NCBI RefSeq assembly: GCF_030506205.2
Contig: NC_133359.1
Coordinates: forward strand, 31,431,344-31,495,343
Length of the DNA stretch: 64,000 bases
Source: Paramisgurnus dabryanus
Taxonomy: Eukaryota > Chordata > Actinopteri > Cypriniformes > Cobitidae
Direction: 5' to 3'
How positions within the stretch are numbered: position 1 is the stretch's first letter; the number at the start of each line of letters is the position of its first letter. Of this stretch, positions 60,401 through 64,000 are shown piece by piece. The position numbers were made by a program, and so were the translations under genes. Below the pieces are notes generated by a model, which did not search any database, was not told the DNA's origin, and worked only from the letters and a program-made list of their open reading frames with translations.

Positions 60401-63400
60401 ATTCCTACTATGGGAGTCAATGGTCACTATCTGCTGTGGGTTTACCATCATTCCTCAAAATATATTTTTTTGTCTTAATCAGTAAAAAACTAATGCATAC
60501 AGGTTTAAAACAACACAAGGATGAGTAAATTATGAAAGAATTTTCATTGAACCTATAAAATTCCATCATTTTTTTATTCCTACTATGGGAGTCAATGGTC
60601 ACTATCTGCTGTGGGTTTACCATCATTCCTCAAAATATTTTCTTTTGTGTTAATCAGAAAAAAACTAATGCATACACGTTTAAAAGAACACGAGGATGAG
60701 TAAATTATGAAAGAATTTTCATTGAACCTATGAAATTCCATCATTTTTTTATTCCTACTATGGGAGTCAATGGTCATTATCTGCTGTGGGTTTACCATCA
60801 TTCCTCAAAATATTTTCTTTTGTGTTAATCAGAAAAAAACTAATGCATACAGGTTTAAAACAACAGAAGGATGAGTAAATTATGAAAGAATTTTCATTGA
60901 ACCTATAAAATTCCATCATTTTTTTATTCCTACTATGGGAGTCAATGGTCACTATCTGCTGTGGGTTTACTATCATTCCTCAAAATATTTTCTTTTGTGT
61001 TAATCAGAAAAAAATAATGCATACAGGTTTAAAACAACACAAGGATGAGTATATTATGAAAGAATTTTCATTGAACCTATAAAATTCCATCATTTTTTTA
61101 TTCCTACTATGGGAGTCAATGGTCACTATCTGCTGTGGGTTTACCATCATTCCTCAAAATATTTTCTTTTGTGTTAATCAGAAAAAAACTAATGCATACA
61201 GGTTTAAAACAACACAAGGATGAGTAAATTATGAAAGAATTTTCATTGAACCTATAAAATACCATCATTTTTTTATTCCTACTATGGGAGTCAATGGTAC
61301 TTATCTGCTGTGGGTTTACCATCATTCCTCAAAATATTTTCTTTTGTGTTAATCAGAAAAAAACTAATGCATACAGGTTTAAAACAACACAAGGATGAGT
61401 AAATTGTGAAAGAATTTTCATTGAACCTATAAAATTCCATCATTTTTTTATTCCTACTATAGGAGTCAATGGTCACTATCTGCTGTGGGTTTACCATCAT
61501 TCCTCAAAATATTTTCTTTTGTGTTAATCAGAAAAAAAACTAATGCATACAGGTTTAAAACAACACGAGGATGAGTAAATTATGAAAGAATTTTCATTGA
61601 ACCTATAAAATTCCATAATTTTTTTATTCCTACTATGGGAGTCAATGGTCACTATCTGCTGTGGGTTTACTATCATTCCTCAAAATATTTTCTTTTGTGT
61701 TAATCAGAAAAAAACGAATGCATACACGTTTAAAAGAACACGAGGATGAGTAAATTATGAAAGAATTTTCATTGAATCTATAAAATTCCATCATTTTTTT
61801 ATTCCTACTATGGGAGTCAATGGTCACTATCTGCTGTGGGTTTACTATCATTCCTCAAAATATTTTCTTTTGTGTTAATCAGAAAAAAAACTAATGCATA
61901 CACGTTTAAAAGAACACGAGGATGAGTGAATTATGAAAGAATTTTCATTGAACCTATTAAATTCCATCATTTTTTTATTCCTACTATGGGAGTCAATGGT
62001 CACTATCTGCTGAGGGTTTACCATCATTCCTCAAAATATTTTCTTTTGTGTTTATTAGAAAAAAACGAATGCATACAGGTTTAAAACAACACAAGGATGA
62101 GTAAATTATGAAAGAATTTTCATTGAACCTATAAAATTCCATCATTTTTTTAGTCCTACTATGGGAGTCAATGGTCACTATCTGCTGTGGGTTTACCATC
62201 ATTCCTCAAAATATTTTCTTTTGTGTTAATCAGAAAAAAACTAATGCATACAGGTTTAAAACAACACAAGGATGAGTAAATTATGAAAGAAGTTTTATTG
62301 AACCTATAAAATTCCATCATTTTTTTATTCCTACTATAGGAGTCAATGGTCACTATCTGCTGTGGGTTTACCATCATTCCTCAAAATATTTTCTTTTGTG
62401 TTTACTAGAAAAAAACGAATGCATACAGGTTTAAAACAACACAAGGATGAGTAAATTATGAAAGAATTTTCATTGAACCTATAAAATTCCATCATTTTTT
62501 TATTCCTACTATGGGAGTCAATGGTCACTATCTGCTGTGGGTTTACCATCATTCCTCAAAATATTTTCTTTTGTGTTTATTAGAAAAAAACGAATGCATA
62601 CAGGTTTAAAACAACACAAGAATGAGTAAAGTATGAAAGAATTTTCATTGAACCTATACAATTCCATCATTTTTTAATTCCTACTATGGGAGTCAATGGT
62701 CACTATCTGCTGTGGGTTTACCATCATTCCTCAAAATATTTTCTTTTGTGTTAATCAGAAAAAAACTAATGCATACAGGTTTTAAACAACACAAGGATGA
62801 GTAAATTATGAAAGAATTTTCATTGAACCTATAAAATTCCATAATTTTTTTATTCCTACTATGGGAGTCAATGGTCACTATCTGCTGTGGGTTTACCATC
62901 ATTCTTCAAAATATTTTCTTTTGTGTTAATCAGAAAAAAACTAATGCATACAGGTTTAAAACAACACAAGGATGAGTAAATTATGAAAGAATTTTCATGG
63001 AACCTATAAAATTCCATCATTTTTTTATTCCTACTATGGGAGTCAATGGTCACTATCTGCTGTGGGTTTACCATCATTCCTCAAAATATTTTCTTTTGTG
63101 TTAATCAGAAAAAAACTTATGTATACAGGTTTAAAACAACACAAGGATGAGTAAATTATGAAAGAATTTTCATTGAACCTATAAAATTCCATCTTTTTTA
63201 TTCCTACTATGGGAGTCAATGGTCACTATCTGCTGTGGGTTTACCATCATTCCTCAAAATATTTTCTTTTGTGTTAATCAGAAAAAAAACTAATGCATAC
63301 ACGTTTAAAAGAACACGAGGATGAGTAAATTATGAAAGAATTTTCATTGAACCTATAAAATTCCATCATTTTTTATTCCTACTATGGGAGTCAATGGTCA

Positions 63401-64000
63401 CTATCTGCTGTGGGTTTACTATCATTCCTCAAAATATTTTCTTTTGTGTTAATCAGAAAAAAAACTAATGCATACACGTTTAAAAGAACACGAGGATGAG
63501 TGAATTATGAAAGAATTTTCATTGAACCTATTAAATTCCATCATTTTTTTATTCCTACTATGGGAGTCAATGGTCACTATCTGCTGAGGGTTTACCATCA
63601 TTCCTCAAAATATTTTCTTTTGTGTTTATTAGAAAAAAACGAATGCATACAGGTTTAAAACAACACAAGGATGAGTAAATTATGAAAGAATTTTTATTGA
63701 ACCTATAAAATTCCATCATTTTTTTATTCCTACTATGGGAGTCAATGGTCACTATCTGCTGTGGGTTTACCATCATTCCTCAAAATATTTTCTTTTGTGT
63801 TAATCAGAAAAAAACTAATGCATACAGGTTTAAAACAACACAAGGATGAGTAAATTATGAAAGAAGTTTTATTGAACCTATAAAATTCCATCATTTTTTT
63901 ATTCCTACTATGGGAGTCAATGGTCACTATCTGCTGTGGGTTTACCATCATTCCTCAAAATATTTTCTTTTGTGTTTATTAGAAAAAAACGAATGCATAC
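54120..64000 (+). repeat. ~9.9-kb segment, copy 2 of the 24.49-kb-spaced duplication
   Basis: Repeats the content of 29630-39510, including the 15-monomer blocks and the start of the 25-monomer block, and is cut by the window end. One extra monomer lies at about 55690-55865 and one monomer is missing at about 59560-59690, where a chimeric monomer is left. Confidence 0.85.

Larger units (their letters stand above)
28939..64000 (+). repeat. ~175-bp satellite array, right block (about 200 monomers)
   Basis: Same monomer, orientation and variant classes as the left array. The first partial monomer carries the CTAAAGTATACAGG variant that normally follows the GAGTTAATGG variant ending the left array, so the two blocks were one array before the transposon inserted. 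The array runs to the window edge. No other sequence interrupts it in 35 kb. Identity between distant higher-order copies is very high, so copy number in an assembly built from short reads would be doubtful. Confidence 0.97.

Noticed and set aside
1..64000. A CRISPR array or other bacterial repeat system
   Set aside because: Period of 175 bp with no unique spacers, plus vertebrate-type introns, microsatellites and transposons. This is a eukaryotic satellite.

Overview
The window looks like nuclear DNA of a teleost, most likely a cyprinid (carp, barb or Danio relative). It is AT-rich, has intron-containing coding remnants and CA/TG microsatellites, and carries several transposon families that I recognise from cyprinid genomes. 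There is no intact host gene. The window is a satellite array interrupted by one giant, decayed DNA transposon. The organism assignment and family names rest on recognition, not on a search.

Layout. (1) 1-9655: head-to-tail ~175-bp satellite. (2) 9656-28938: a 19,283-bp transposon with ~1.5-kb terminal inverted repeats (TIRs), flanked by a perfect 7-bp target duplication CACTATC. (3) 28939-64000: the same satellite, same orientation, continuing in exact monomer register. The uninterrupted form of the target monomer exists elsewhere in the array (near 1600, 3530, 5965 and 35060), so the insertion can be reconstructed base by base.

The satellite monomer closely resembles one arm of an abundant palindromic TTAA-type MITE of cyprinids, so it is probably a transposon-derived satellite. 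It is organised in nested higher-order repeats: blocks of 11, 14, 15, 25 and 39 monomers, and a ~24.5-kb duplication of ~140 monomers. Chimeric monomers and single-monomer gains or losses mark unequal exchanges.

Inside the giant element, a plus-strand multi-exon pseudogene (about 11490-18667) has exon-sized fragments resembling the CxC-cluster transposases of the KDZ (Kyakuja-Dileera-Zisupton) group. It has premature stops and at least one single-base frameshift. On the minus strand, 24.4-25.4 kb holds open exon-like segments of an unrecognised second gene. Each TIR carries a mirror-image set of an E-box palindrome, a YY1-like ATGGCGG site, a CRE (TGACGTCA) and a consensus splice donor pointing inward. 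The two convergent genes may therefore each have been driven from a TIR-embedded promoter and spliced leader exon. Nested inside are an ~2.1-kb hAT-like element with an 8-bp duplication and a 70-bp tandem array, a 702-bp TTAA MITE, a 280-bp hAT MITE, other MITEs and an L2-like LINE scrap.
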